Assembly: GCF_000422625.1 (NCBI RefSeq)
Contig: NZ_AUGK01000018.1
Location: 1-63,304 of the forward strand
Source: Adlercreutzia mucosicola DSM 19490
GTDB lineage: Bacteria; Actinomycetota; Coriobacteriia; Coriobacteriales; Eggerthellaceae
DNA length: 63,304 bases
Reading direction: 5' to 3'
Below, one piece after another: positions 1 to 6,979 of this stretch (within the stretch, counting starts at the first letter, position 1; every line of letters begins with the position of its first letter). A program made the translations under genes and the position numbers. The notes beneath the pieces were generated by a model, which did not search any database, was not told where the DNA came from, and was given only the letters and a program-made list of their open reading frames with translations.

Positions 1-116
1 TGGCCGACCTGTCGGTGATCCTCGGCCACGCGGACATCAACACCACCCTGAGGCGCTACGTGAGGCCCGGAGGGGCCGACGTGGCCCGCGGCATGGGGGC
101 CGTGCCCTCGATCTGA
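1..116 (+). CDS. Site-specific tyrosine recombinase, C-terminal fragment (truncated by window edge)
   Basis: The frame beginning at base 3 reads to TGA at 114-116 and gives only the last 37 residues. They contain the LGHADINTT block followed by RRYV, matching the end of the phage-integrase catalytic domain: the His of the LGH box and, ten residues on, a Tyr that would be the DNA-attacking nucleophile. The remainder lies outside the window. Such an enzyme cuts and rejoins attachment sites of prophages or integrative elements. The genes to the right (a broken gene remnant and a toxin-antitoxin pair) fit an element boundary, but no attachment-site duplication could be identified. Family call fairly sure; specificity unknown. 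Confidence 0.75.
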   Translation, partial: ADLSVILGHADINTTLRRYVRPGGADVARGMGAVPSI

Positions 117-176
117 AGCACTCCCCCGCCGCCCTGTCAAGCGACGCGCCCTGGGTGTCCCGTTTTCGGTCAGATT

Positions 177-251
177 ATTGGCTGTTTATTGGCTAAAGTT
201 GTGAGAAGCTGCGAGAAATCCCAGGTCGTTTACAGCCAATAAATAGCCAAT
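177..251. repeat. 18-bp inverted repeat downstream of the integrase
   Basis: Arms at 177-194 (ATTGGCTGTTTATTGGCT) and 234-251 (AGCCAATAAATAGCCAAT) are complementary except for one position, separated by 39 bases. Each arm itself holds two copies of ATTGGCT. The AT-rich, doubled ATTGGCT pattern next to an integrase stop looks like accessory-protein or integrase arm-binding sites, or an operator; which is not decided by the sequence. Confidence 0.5.
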
Positions 252-287
252 TTCACAATTCCTACATATTTCAAAAACGAAGAAAAA

Positions 288-327
288 GCCCCTCTGACCA
301 GGCAGGTTTCCGGTCAGAGGGGCCGAT
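288..327 (+). terminator. Bidirectional hairpin terminator
   Basis: A perfect 12-bp stem (GCCCCTCTGACC at 288-299, GGTCAGAGGGGC at 312-323) encloses a 12-base loop. It is preceded by AGAAAAA and followed by CGATTTT, so it can work on both strands. It closes the integrase side from the remnant and toxin-antitoxin genes to the right. Confidence 0.65.
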
Positions 328-331
328 TTTC

Positions 332-472
332 GTTGGTGGAGCCGCGGAGAATATAGTCTTCTACGGTTATCTGGCCGCACTCTTTTTCTGCGAGGTGAAG
401 ACCGGGCGTCGTGTCGCGGCCCTCGGCGTTGCAGTCCTCGCGGCGTTCAACCTCCTCCTCTGGGGAATGTGA
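332..472 (+). pseudogene. Remnant of a membrane-protein gene (C-terminal end only)
   Basis: An open frame without a start codon ends at TGA 470-472. It reads as a plausible protein tail of about 46 residues with hydrophobic stretches (for example IVFYGYLAALFF and VAVLAAFNLLLWGM) separated by a charged turn (CEVKTGRR), that is, two short membrane segments. No ribosome-binding site or ATG precedes it, and a terminator hairpin sits directly upstream. It is best explained as the 3' end of a gene cut off by integration or deletion. The family is not recognised. Confidence 0.35.
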
Positions 473-506
473 ACCTCCTGGTGCCCACATTGATCAAAAT
501 GTTATT

Positions 507-530
507 TTATGTACATGAAAATGTACATAA
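507..530. promoter_or_regulatory. Paired TGTACA operator of the toxin-antitoxin operon
   Basis: TTATGTACAT (507-516) and ATGTACATAA (521-530) form a perfect 10-bp inverted repeat around GAAA. Seen another way, there are two TGTACA hexamers at 510-515 and 522-527, 12 bp apart centre to centre. YefM/Phd-type antitoxins are known to bind paired palindromes with TGTACA cores, which fits the antitoxin gene starting 46 bases downstream. A TACAAT hexamer at 538-543 may be the -10 box. Confidence 0.7.
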
Positions 531-575
531 AGATAGCTACAATGGGCCTATGATTGACGCGACAAGGAGGAGTCT

Positions 576-851
576 ATGACCGAGATGACCGCAACGGTAG
601 CTGAGACGCGGGCGAACTTCTCGAAGATTGCCGCGACGGTGCGCGAGACCGGGCAGCCTGTGACCGTGTTCAAGAACTCGAAGCCCTGGGTACTGGTTGC
701 GCCCATCGAGAGTGGTTACGGTGATCGCATTCCGCATATCGATTGGGCTGCTCAGGATGTAATTCGGGTGGATCCGGAAACTCGCCGGACCGTTTTGCCC
801 GCTGATTGGGACAACGAAGAGGACGATGGGGTTTACGATGCCCTCGTGTGA
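576..851 (+). CDS. Type II antitoxin, Phd/YefM family
   Basis: This 91-residue protein has the Phd/YefM N-terminal DNA-binding fold: the TVAETRANFSKIAATVRETG segment followed by QPVTVFKNSKPWVLVAP, the typical beta-strand core. The acidic C-terminal tail (about residues 55-91) would wrap around and neutralise the toxin. An AAGGAGG ribosome-binding site lies at 564-570. The toxin gene overlaps its last 14 bases, so the pair is translationally coupled. The TGTACA palindromes upstream are the likely autoregulatory operator. The partner looks like a PemK/MazF-type toxin rather than the usual Doc or YoeB, so the pair is a mix of families. Confidence 0.85.
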   Translation: MTEMTATVAETRANFSKIAATVRETGQPVTVFKNSKPWVLVAPIESGYGDRIPHIDWAAQDVIRVDPETRRTVLPADWDNEEDDGVYDALV

Positions 852-1179
852 TCCGAAGCCTGGAGAAATCTGGCTCGCCTACGTGGAGTTTCTCGATCAT
901 CCCGGCATCGGCAAGGTTCGTCCGGTGTTCGTGATTGATGTTGAAAGCGAAATGTGCATTGCGATTGCCGCAAAGGTTACATCGAAGGATTTGAGCGCAG
1001 ATGGATCGGGCAGGTGTGTTCCGATCATCGACTGGCGCGAGTGCGGGCTGCTTAAGCCGTCCTACCTGCGGATTGACCAAAAGCTTGAGGTTGCTTTCGA
1101 GAATCTTTTGCGCGATGAACCGCTGGGAACCTTATCCCCGGTGTATCTGGAGCTCGTTGTGGGGGCATTGAGCGCATAA
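838..1179 (+). CDS. PemK/MazF-family toxin (endoribonuclease-like)
   Basis: The start at 838 (MPSCDPKPGEIW) overlaps the antitoxin stop; an upstream in-frame ATG at 826 is less likely. The 113-residue product carries the MazF/PemK opening KPGEIWLAYVEF and the GKVRPVFVID strand, with the turn GIGKVRP that supplies the basic active-site region in this family. Members cleave mRNA, and the antitoxin blocks them. The rest (VTSKD, LLKPSYLRIDQ) fits the small SH3-like barrel. Length is normal for the family. The call rests on short motifs, so the family is likely but specificity is unknown. Confidence 0.75.
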   Translation: MPSCDPKPGEIWLAYVEFLDHPGIGKVRPVFVIDVESEMCIAIAAKVTSKDLSADGSGRCVPIIDWRECGLLKPSYLRIDQKLEVAFENLLRDEPLGTLSPVYLELVVGALSA

Positions 1180-1398
1180 GGTGCGCTGGCCGAACCAGCC
1201 ATAAAGCCGACGAAGCTGCGAGAGGCATGTCCGTGAAGGTAAGGGCGGCCTTCGCCATCGTCGCAGCCTGCGCTAAGAGGGATCGGGTACCTGCGTCTGA
1301 TGCGGCCGATCTCGACTCCATCAACGCTTACGTTGGCCCTCCTCGCGCCTCTCAGCGGGAAAGTTTTGACGATTGTGGGTATTCGTCGACCGCCTCCG

Positions 1399-1675
1399 TT
1401 GACATAAACGCGCTCGCGCGTGAAAATGCAAAAGTTCGCTTTCAAAAGCCCCGTAAACGCATGGGTTCAAGGAAACGCAACCGCCAAGGGTTGTCCAGGC
1501 CCGCGGCACCGCGTGCTGGCGTAGGAAACCGGCTTCCAAGGATCGTGCACTTTTGAAAACAAACACTCTGGAAGACGGTTCCGCGCCTCCAGGCAGCGCG
1601 GCCGCAAGGTCGCAACGCACGGAGAAGCGGAGGCTTCACCCGTCGGACAGAACCTGCAAGTTAATGGAGGAAACA
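1399..1675 (+). promoter_or_regulatory. Promoter and long leader of the rplM-rpsI operon
   Basis: TTGACA at 1399-1404 and GAAAAT at 1422-1427, 17 bp apart, make a good -35/-10 pair. Transcription would begin near 1434, leaving a leader of about 240 bases before rplM. The leader contains GC-rich inverted segments around 1575-1645. Ribosomal-protein leaders often carry a binding site for their own product; a known class was not recognised here. Bases 1180-1398 contain no gene I can support. Confidence 0.5.
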
Positions 1676-2110
1676 GTGAAGACGTATTATGCAAAGCCCG
1701 GTGAGGTTGAGCGCGAATGGGTCATCATCGACGCTGAGGATCAGGTCCTCGGTCGCGTGGCTGCCCGCGCAGCTCAGATTCTGAAGGGCAAGCACAAGCC
1801 GCAGTACACCCCCCACGTGGACACGGGTGACTTTGTCATCATCATCAATGCTGACAAGATCAAGGTCACCGGCACCAAGGCTGCCACCAAGACCTACTAT
1901 CGTCATAGCGGGTTCCCGGGTGGTCTCAAGCAGGAGACGTTCACCGAGGCCATGACCAAGCACCCCGAGCGCGTCATCGAGCATGCCGTCAAGGGCATGC
2001 TGCCGAAGAACACGCTGGGCCGCGCGATGGGCAAGAAGCTGAAGGTGTACGTTGGCGCTGAGCATCCCCATGCTGCTCAGAAGCCCCGCAAGATTGAGTT
2101 GGAGGGTTAA
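1676..2110 (+). CDS. rplM: 50S ribosomal protein L13
   Basis: The 144-residue protein matches L13 throughout: [19 protein letters not shown] at the start, then [22 protein letters not shown], and the family hallmark [13 protein letters not shown] near residue 105, ending in the PHAAQKP tail. It binds 23S rRNA early in 50S assembly. GTG at 1676 is taken as start because GGAGG at 1666-1670 is correctly spaced; an in-frame ATG at 1664 overlaps that site and would add four residues. rpsI follows after 2 bases in the usual L13-S9 operon. Confidence 0.96.
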   Translation: MKTYYAKPGEVEREWVIIDAEDQVLGRVAARAAQILKGKHKPQYTPHVDTGDFVIIINADKIKVTGTKAATKTYYRHSGFPGGLKQETFTEAMTKHPERVIEHAVKGMLPKNTLGRAMGKKLKVYVGAEHPHAAQKPRKIELEG

Positions 2111-2112
2111 TC

Positions 2113-2505
2113 ATGGCAGATGAGGCTTTGTACTACGGCACTGGCCGCCGCAAGAACGCGGTGGCGCGCGTCCGTCTCGTTCCCGGCACCGGCAAGGTGA
2201 CCATCAATGGCCGCGACGGCGAGGAGTACTTTGGTCGTGAGGCGCTGTTCAACTACGCGATGACCCCCTTCAAGGTGACCGATACCGCTGGTCACTTCGA
2301 TGTGAAGGCTCGCATCGACGGCGGCGGCGTGTCTGGCCAGGCCGGCGCCCTGCGTCACGGCATCTCCCGCGCCCTGCTGGAGGCCGGCGACTACCGCGCC
2401 GAGCTGAAGAAGGCCGGCTTCCTGACCCGCGACGCCCGTGTGGTGGAGCGCAAGAAGTACGGTCTGAAGAAGGCCCGCAAGCGCCCGCAGTTCTCCAAGC
2501 GCTAA
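2113..2505 (+). CDS. rpsI: 30S ribosomal protein S9
   Basis: The 130-residue protein is typical S9: [21 protein letters not shown] near the start, [20 protein letters not shown] in the middle, and the basic tail [17 protein letters not shown] whose last Lys-Arg reaches toward the P-site tRNA. It is co-transcribed with rplM two bases upstream and followed by a strong terminator. Confidence 0.97.
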   Translation: MADEALYYGTGRRKNAVARVRLVPGTGKVTINGRDGEEYFGREALFNYAMTPFKVTDTAGHFDVKARIDGGGVSGQAGALRHGISRALLEAGDYRAELKKAGFLTRDARVVERKKYGLKKARKRPQFSKR

Positions 2506-2533
2506 GTCGCAGCGAGATACAACCTGCAGAAAG

Positions 2534-2557
2534 CCCGCTGTTCGCAGCGGGTTTTTT
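2534..2557 (+). terminator. Rho-independent terminator after rpsI
   Basis: CCCGCTG (2534-2540), loop TTCG, CAGCGGG (2545-2551), then six T. The UUCG-type tetraloop and T run make it a textbook terminator. Confidence 0.9.
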
Positions 2558-2596
2558 GTGCCCGGGTGAGGAACGGGGGGTAGAGCGCGTTGCAGG

Positions 2597-2640
2597 GGGG
2601 GGTGTCACTATGGTTTTGTCAACCCCTTGACCGACTCGGC
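2597..2640. repeat. 44-bp repeat shared with the IS110 3' flank
   Basis: The stretch that includes the core TTTTGTCAACCCCTTG matches 38964-39007 at 39 of 44 positions, and weaker similarity (such as CGCA-TTGG) continues for about 30 bases beyond. The other copy lies just beyond the stop of the IS110 transposase, so this one may be a relic of such an element or a copy of its preferred target. Apart from this repeat, 2560-2959 shows no gene I can support. Confidence 0.6.
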
Positions 2641-2959
2641 GCGACGGGACGATGAGGGGGCGCAATTGGAAAGGCGAGAGGGGGGATGCCAATAACTTGG
2701 CCGAAGGGGCGGGCTGCCTCGGGTCCAGCCAAAGGGCGCCGCGATTTCCTCACCTATAAAGTCATTGTTGTTGATTTGTTACAGGGGGTTGCCTGTTTGC
2801 CGTTGTGGAGGTTAGGGTCCCCGCTTGCTGGTACACTGTCCCGCGCATTGTTGGACGGTGCGTTTCGCCCGTTCAAAGCTGATAAATTTGCTCATTATTA
2901 GACGGGTTGCGACCCTCGCGCATAGCGGCGGCCGTCTGGCCCGTAGATAGGAAGGGGCT

Positions 2960-4474
2960 ATGGGGCAGTCCGCGGGTCTTCCCATGACCGATTGCTACGC
3001 GGCGGTGGATATCGGGGCATCGTCGGGGCGTGTGGTGGTGGGGTATCTGGAAGAGGGGCTCATCCGCCTTCAGGAGGTCCATCGCTTCGACAACCGCCAG
3101 GTGCGCCGCGACGGCCACGATTGCTGGGATCTCGATCTGCTCTCGAGCGAGCTTCTGCGTGGCCTGGCCCGCTGCAAGGAGGCCGGCTTCGCGCCCAAGA
3201 CCGTGGGCATCGACACCTGGGGCGTCGATTTCGTGCTGCTGGATGCCGCCGACAACCTGGTAGGTGATGCCGTGGCCTACCGCGACGGTCGCACGGCGGG
3301 CATGTACGCGGTGGCCGACGCCATCATGGCCCCCGAGGAGCTGTACCGTCACTGCGGTCTGCAGCGGCAGCCCTTCAACACCATCTACCAGCTGCTGGCC
3401 CTGCAGCGGGAACACCCCGAGCAGCTGGAGGCGGCGGCCACCTTCCTTATGATTCCCGACTACCTGAACTTCCTGCTCACGGGCCAAAAGGCGGTGGAAT
3501 ATACCAACGCTTCCACCACGGGCCTGCTGAACGCGGAAACCGGCGCCTGGGACGAGGCGGTTATGGCCGCCTTCGCCATCCCGCGGCGGCTGTTTCCCAA
3601 CGTGACCCATGCCGGTGCCAGCCTGGGGCCGGTGCTGCCCGAGGTGGCCGAGGTCATCGGCTACGAGCCGCGCGTGGTGCTGCCGGCTACCCATGACACG
3701 GGCAGCGCCTATTTGGCCGTGCCGGCCTGCGAGCTGCCGGCGGTGTTCCTCTCGTCGGGCACGTGGAGCCTGCTGGGGGTGGAGAACCGCAGCCCCATCT
3801 GCTCCGAGGGCGCCTACCGCGCGAACTTCACCAACGAGGGCGGCTACCATTTCCGTTACCGCTTCCTGAAGAACATCATGGGGCTGTGGATGATCCAGTC
3901 CATCCGCCGCGAGCTGAACGGCATCACCTACGTGGTGGACGAGAAGGCCATCCGCAAGGGCCGCTTGCACCAGTACGTGCGCGTCGAGGGGCTCGGCCAC
4001 GAGGTAGACTTCCCCGATCTGATCAAGGCGGCCGATGAGGCCGAGGCGGCGGGCGTGACCGCCTCCATCGTGAACGTGAACGACGATCGGTTTCTCGCGC
4101 CCGATTCTATGATCGAGGAGATTTGCGCGGCCTGCGACGAGTCGGGCCAGTCGGTGCCCCAGACGCTGGGCGAGCTGATGCTCTGCGTGTACGAGAGCCT
4201 GGTGAGCTGCTATCGTGACGCCGTGGACGAGCTGGCCTCGCTGGCGGGTCACGACTACGCCTCCATCAACATCGTCGGCGGCGGTTGCCGCGACGGCCAC
4301 CTGAACCGCCGCACGGCCGAGGCTTGCGGCATCCCCGTGTACGCCGGTCCTGTGGAGGGCACCGCTCTTGGTAACCTAGCCGTGCAAATGCTCGCCGACG
4401 GCGTGTTCCCGCACCTGAAAGCCGTGCGAGCTGCCATTGCGGAAAGCTTCGAAGTCACGAAAGTGGAGCCATGA
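2960..4474 (+). CDS. rhaB: Rhamnulokinase
   Basis: A 504-residue FGGY-type sugar kinase that phosphorylates L-rhamnulose to L-rhamnulose 1-phosphate. The N-terminal domain begins with AAVDIGASSGRVVVG (phosphate-1 loop) and has the VGIDTWGVDFVLLD strand; the C-terminal domain has the SSGTWSLLGVE segment and the ATP-binding IVGGGCRDGHLNR and PVEGTALGN motifs typical of RhaB. The start at 2960 follows AGGAAGGGG; a second ATG 24 bases later is possible and nearer to the family's usual length of about 490. It is followed by rhaA, rhaD and a transporter on the same strand, so it belongs to the rhamnose operon, although a 288-base gap with an inverted repeat separates it from rhaA. Confidence 0.93.
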   Translation: MGQSAGLPMTDCYAAVDIGASSGRVVVGYLEEGLIRLQEVHRFDNRQVRRDGHDCWDLDLLSSELLRGLARCKEAGFAPKTVGIDTWGVDFVLLDAADNLVGDAVAYRDGRTAGMYAVADAIMAPEELYRHCGLQRQPFNTIYQLLALQREHPEQLEAAATFLMIPDYLNFLLTGQKAVEYTNASTTGLLNAETGAWDEAVMAAFAIPRRLFPNVTHAGASLGPVLPEVAEVIGYEPRVVLPATHDTGSAYLAVPACELPAVFLSSGTWSLLGVENRSPICSEGAYRANFTNEGGYHFRYRFLKNIMGLWMIQSIRRELNGITYVVDEKAIRKGRLHQYVRVEGLGHEVDFPDLIKAADEAEAAGVTASIVNVNDDRFLAPDSMIEEICAACDESGQSVPQTLGELMLCVYESLVSCYRDAVDELASLAGHDYASINIVGGGCRDGHLNRRTAEACGIPVYAGPVEGTALGNLAVQMLADGVFPHLKAVRAAIAESFEVTKVEP

Positions 4475-4611
4475 TTCCGGGTGGTTTCGCCGTGCGTTTG
4501 GCGGCCGCGCGCTCGGCAGCCTGCGGGAGCGCTCGGGTGCCTGCAGGATCGTGCGGCTGGGTGCCCGCAGGAGCAGGCGGTGACAGAATGAGGCGTTCTA
4601 TTGCAGGAAAG

Positions 4612-4710
4612 TCGAGATATATAGCATTTTGAAGGGAAAAAGAGCGGTGGAAAACGCTACATAAGTCGAAAAAGATGCAATTCCGCTTATGCGAATGCTA
4701 TATACCTCGA
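4612..4710. promoter_or_regulatory. Long-range inverted operator-like repeat upstream of rhaA
   Basis: Arms at 4612-4628 (TCGAGATATATAGCATT) and 4694-4710 (AATGCTATATACCTCGA) pair over 17 bp with one mismatch. Inside them CATAAG (4660-4665) and CTTATG (4686-4691) also pair. The AT-rich arms stand out in this GC-rich genome. Two identical inverted sites about 82 bp apart in front of a sugar isomerase gene suggest repressor or activator sites, perhaps a looping pair, controlling rhaA-rhaD-transporter separately from rhaB. Confidence 0.5.
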
Positions 4711-4762
4711 TTTTTCCGCACCCGCAAGTAGTTTCTTGATATGGCAATAGAAAGGAAACCCG

Positions 4763-6016
4763 ATGACTACCATGTACGAACTGGCGAAAGAGGAGTATGC
4801 GGCCCTCGGTATCGACACCGAGGCCGTGATGGCGAAGCTGGCGGGAAAGCCCATCTCGGTGCACTGCTGGCAGGGCGACGATGTGCTCGGCTTCGATCAG
4901 GTGGGCGGTCTGTCCGGCGGCATCCAGACCACGGGCAACTACCCCGGCCGCGCTCGCAGCTTCGAAGAGCTCACGGCCGACTTCGAGGCCGCCATGAGCC
5001 TCGTGCCCGGTGCCAAGCGCATCAACCTGCACGCGAGCTACGCCGTGTTCACCGACGAGAACCCCTGGGTCGACCGCGATGCGCTGGAGTACAAGCACTT
5101 CGAACCCTGGGTGGCCTGGGCGAAGGCGCACGGCTTCGGCATCGACTTCAACCCCACCATCTTCGGGCATCCCATGATGAACAACGAGCTGTCGCTGTCC
5201 TCGCCCGACGCGGCCACGCGCGACTTCTGGATTCGCCACTGCAAGGCCTGCCGCAAGATCTCCCAGCAGATCGCTGAGGCGCTCGATGACGAGACGCTCT
5301 GCAACATCTGGATTCCCGACGGCCTGAAGGACGTGCCGGCCGACCGCTACGGGCTGCGCGAGCGCCTGCGCGATTCGCTGGACGCCATCTATGCCGAGCG
5401 CTATGACCGCGTGATCGATTCCTGCGAGTCGAAGGTGTTCGGTATCGGGCTGGAATCGATGACGGTGGGCTCCAACGAGTTCTACCTGGCCTACTCCGCC
5501 ACTCATCCCGGCGTGTACGACTTGCTTGACCTGGGGCACTTCCACCCGACCGAGAACGTGGCCGACAAGTTGAGCGCGCTTTTGCTGTTCTTCGACAAGG
5601 TGCCGCTGCACGTGACGCGCCCCATCCGCTGGGATTCCGACCACGTGGTGCTGTTCGACGACCCGGTGAAGGAGATGGCCATGGAAGTGGCCCACTGCCC
5701 CGGTGCTTGGGAGAAGGTCATCATCGGGCTGGACTTCTTCGACGCCTCCATCAACCGCGTGGGCGCCTGGGCCATCGGCACCCGCGCCATGGAGAAATCG
5801 CTGCTGTACGCGCTTTTGCAGCCGGCGGCTCAGCTGAAGGAGATGCAGGACACCTACCGCTTCACCGAGAAGATGGCCCTGGCCGAGCAGGCGAAGTCCA
5901 TGCCCTTCGGCGCCGTGTGGGACGAGTACTGCCGCCGCGCGGGCTGTCCCACCGATGGCGAGGTGTATCCTCTCGTTGCCGCCTACGAGGCGAAGATTCT
6001 GCCGACCCGACAGTAA
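4763..6016 (+). CDS. rhaA: L-rhamnose isomerase
   Basis: The 417-residue enzyme interconverts L-rhamnose and L-rhamnulose in a TIM barrel using two divalent metal ions. Recognisable segments are ISVHCWQGDDVLGF, GGIQTTGNYPGRARS, the metal-site region GIDFNPTIFGHP, NIWIPDGLKDVP, LLDLGHFHPTEN and RPIRWDSDHVV, all characteristic of RhaA, and the length equals that of the enterobacterial enzyme. AAAGGAAA lies 8 bases before the ATG. rhaD begins 12 bases downstream. Confidence 0.96.
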   Translation: MTTMYELAKEEYAALGIDTEAVMAKLAGKPISVHCWQGDDVLGFDQVGGLSGGIQTTGNYPGRARSFEELTADFEAAMSLVPGAKRINLHASYAVFTDENPWVDRDALEYKHFEPWVAWAKAHGFGIDFNPTIFGHPMMNNELSLSSPDAATRDFWIRHCKACRKISQQIAEALDDETLCNIWIPDGLKDVPADRYGLRERLRDSLDAIYAERYDRVIDSCESKVFGIGLESMTVGSNEFYLAYSATHPGVYDLLDLGHFHPTENVADKLSALLLFFDKVPLHVTRPIRWDSDHVVLFDDPVKEMAMEVAHCPGAWEKVIIGLDFFDASINRVGAWAIGTRAMEKSLLYALLQPAAQLKEMQDTYRFTEKMALAEQAKSMPFGAVWDEYCRRAGCPTDGEVYPLVAAYEAKILPTRQ

Positions 6017-6028
6017 GAGGAGCAACCA

Positions 6029-6961
6029 ATGGCATTTATCGATCAGGCACAGGATTTGTTGGCGAAGGGGGCCAGCGCGGCCCGCGGGGCGGTGTCGGGC
6101 GTGGCGGTGGAGCAGCTCGGCTTCGTGCGCGGCTTCGTGCGCCTGTGCGGCGACGGCTGGGGCCAGGGCTGGCACGAGCGCAACGGCGGTAACCTCACCT
6201 ACCGCATGACCGAGGCCGACACAAGCGCCGCCCGCCCCTTCTTCAGCCCGGAGCCGGGCCCGTGGGTGCCCATGGGCGTTGAGGCCGCCGATTTGGGCGG
6301 GGCCTTCTTCCTCACCACCGGCTCGGGGCGCTACATGCGCAACGTGGCCGCTGATCCGGCCCATAACATCGGCATCGTGGAGATCAACCCGGCCGGCAGC
6401 GCCTGGCGCATCGTGTGGGGCCTCACCGACGGCGGCCGTCCCACCTCGGAATTCCCGAGCCACTTCATGTGCCACGCCGTGCGCATGCGGGCGACGGGCG
6501 GGGCGTCGCGGGTGCTGTACCACGCGCACCCGAACAACGTCATCGCCATGACCTTCGTGCTGCCCCTGGAATCGCGCACCTTCACCCGGGCGCTGTGGAA
6601 GGCCATGACCGAGTGTGTGGTGGTGTTCCCCGGCGGCGTGGGCGTGGTGCCGTGGATGGTGCCGGGCGGCGCTGACATCGCGCGAGAGACCGCGGCCATG
6701 ATGGAGACCTTCGACGCCGTCATCTGGGCCCAGCACGGTCTGTTCGCCTCCGGCCCCGACTTCGACACTACCTTCGGGCTCATGCATACCGTGGAGAAGG
6801 CCGCCGACATCTACGTGCGTGCCCGTTGTATGAACGGGGGCTCCGACGACTTCATGAACACTATCACCGACGACGGCCTGCGCGCCATCGGCCGCGAGTT
6901 CAACATCAAGATCAACGAGGCCATGCTGGGCTTCCCCGCGGCCTCGGAGGGCAACAGCTAA
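6029..6961 (+). CDS. rhaD: Rhamnulose-1-phosphate aldolase
   Basis: A 310-residue class II aldolase that splits L-rhamnulose 1-phosphate into dihydroxyacetone phosphate and L-lactaldehyde. It has the WHERNGGNLTYR phosphate-binding segment, the zinc-ligand motif YHAHPNNVIAM and the later ligand in AVIWAQHGLFA, in the order seen in RhaD/fuculose-aldolase proteins. It is about 35 residues longer than the E. coli enzyme, mostly between residues 60 and 85. GAGGAG precedes the ATG. It sits between rhaA and the transporter gene (18-base gap). Confidence 0.93.
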   Translation: MAFIDQAQDLLAKGASAARGAVSGVAVEQLGFVRGFVRLCGDGWGQGWHERNGGNLTYRMTEADTSAARPFFSPEPGPWVPMGVEAADLGGAFFLTTGSGRYMRNVAADPAHNIGIVEINPAGSAWRIVWGLTDGGRPTSEFPSHFMCHAVRMRATGGASRVLYHAHPNNVIAMTFVLPLESRTFTRALWKAMTECVVVFPGGVGVVPWMVPGGADIARETAAMMETFDAVIWAQHGLFASGPDFDTTFGLMHTVEKAADIYVRARCMNGGSDDFMNTITDDGLRAIGREFNIKINEAMLGFPAASEGNS

Positions 6962-6979
6962 GAAAGGTTCATAACGGTT

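Noticed and set aside
1227-1556. 109-aa open frame upstream of rplM
   Set aside because: No ribosome-binding site, unlikely composition, and it spans the probable rplM promoter and leader.
2617-2622. TTGACA (minus strand) in the 44-bp repeat as an outward promoter
   Set aside because: No -10 hexamer at the proper distance; TATAGA-like bases in the other copy lie only a few bases away.
2686-2901. 71-aa open frame between rpsI and rhaB
   Set aside because: No recognisable motif and a poor start context.
4495-4580. Repeated CTCGG-GCCTGC-GGA pieces as a tandem repeat array
   Set aside because: The units differ in length and sequence; only loosely similar GC-rich DNA.
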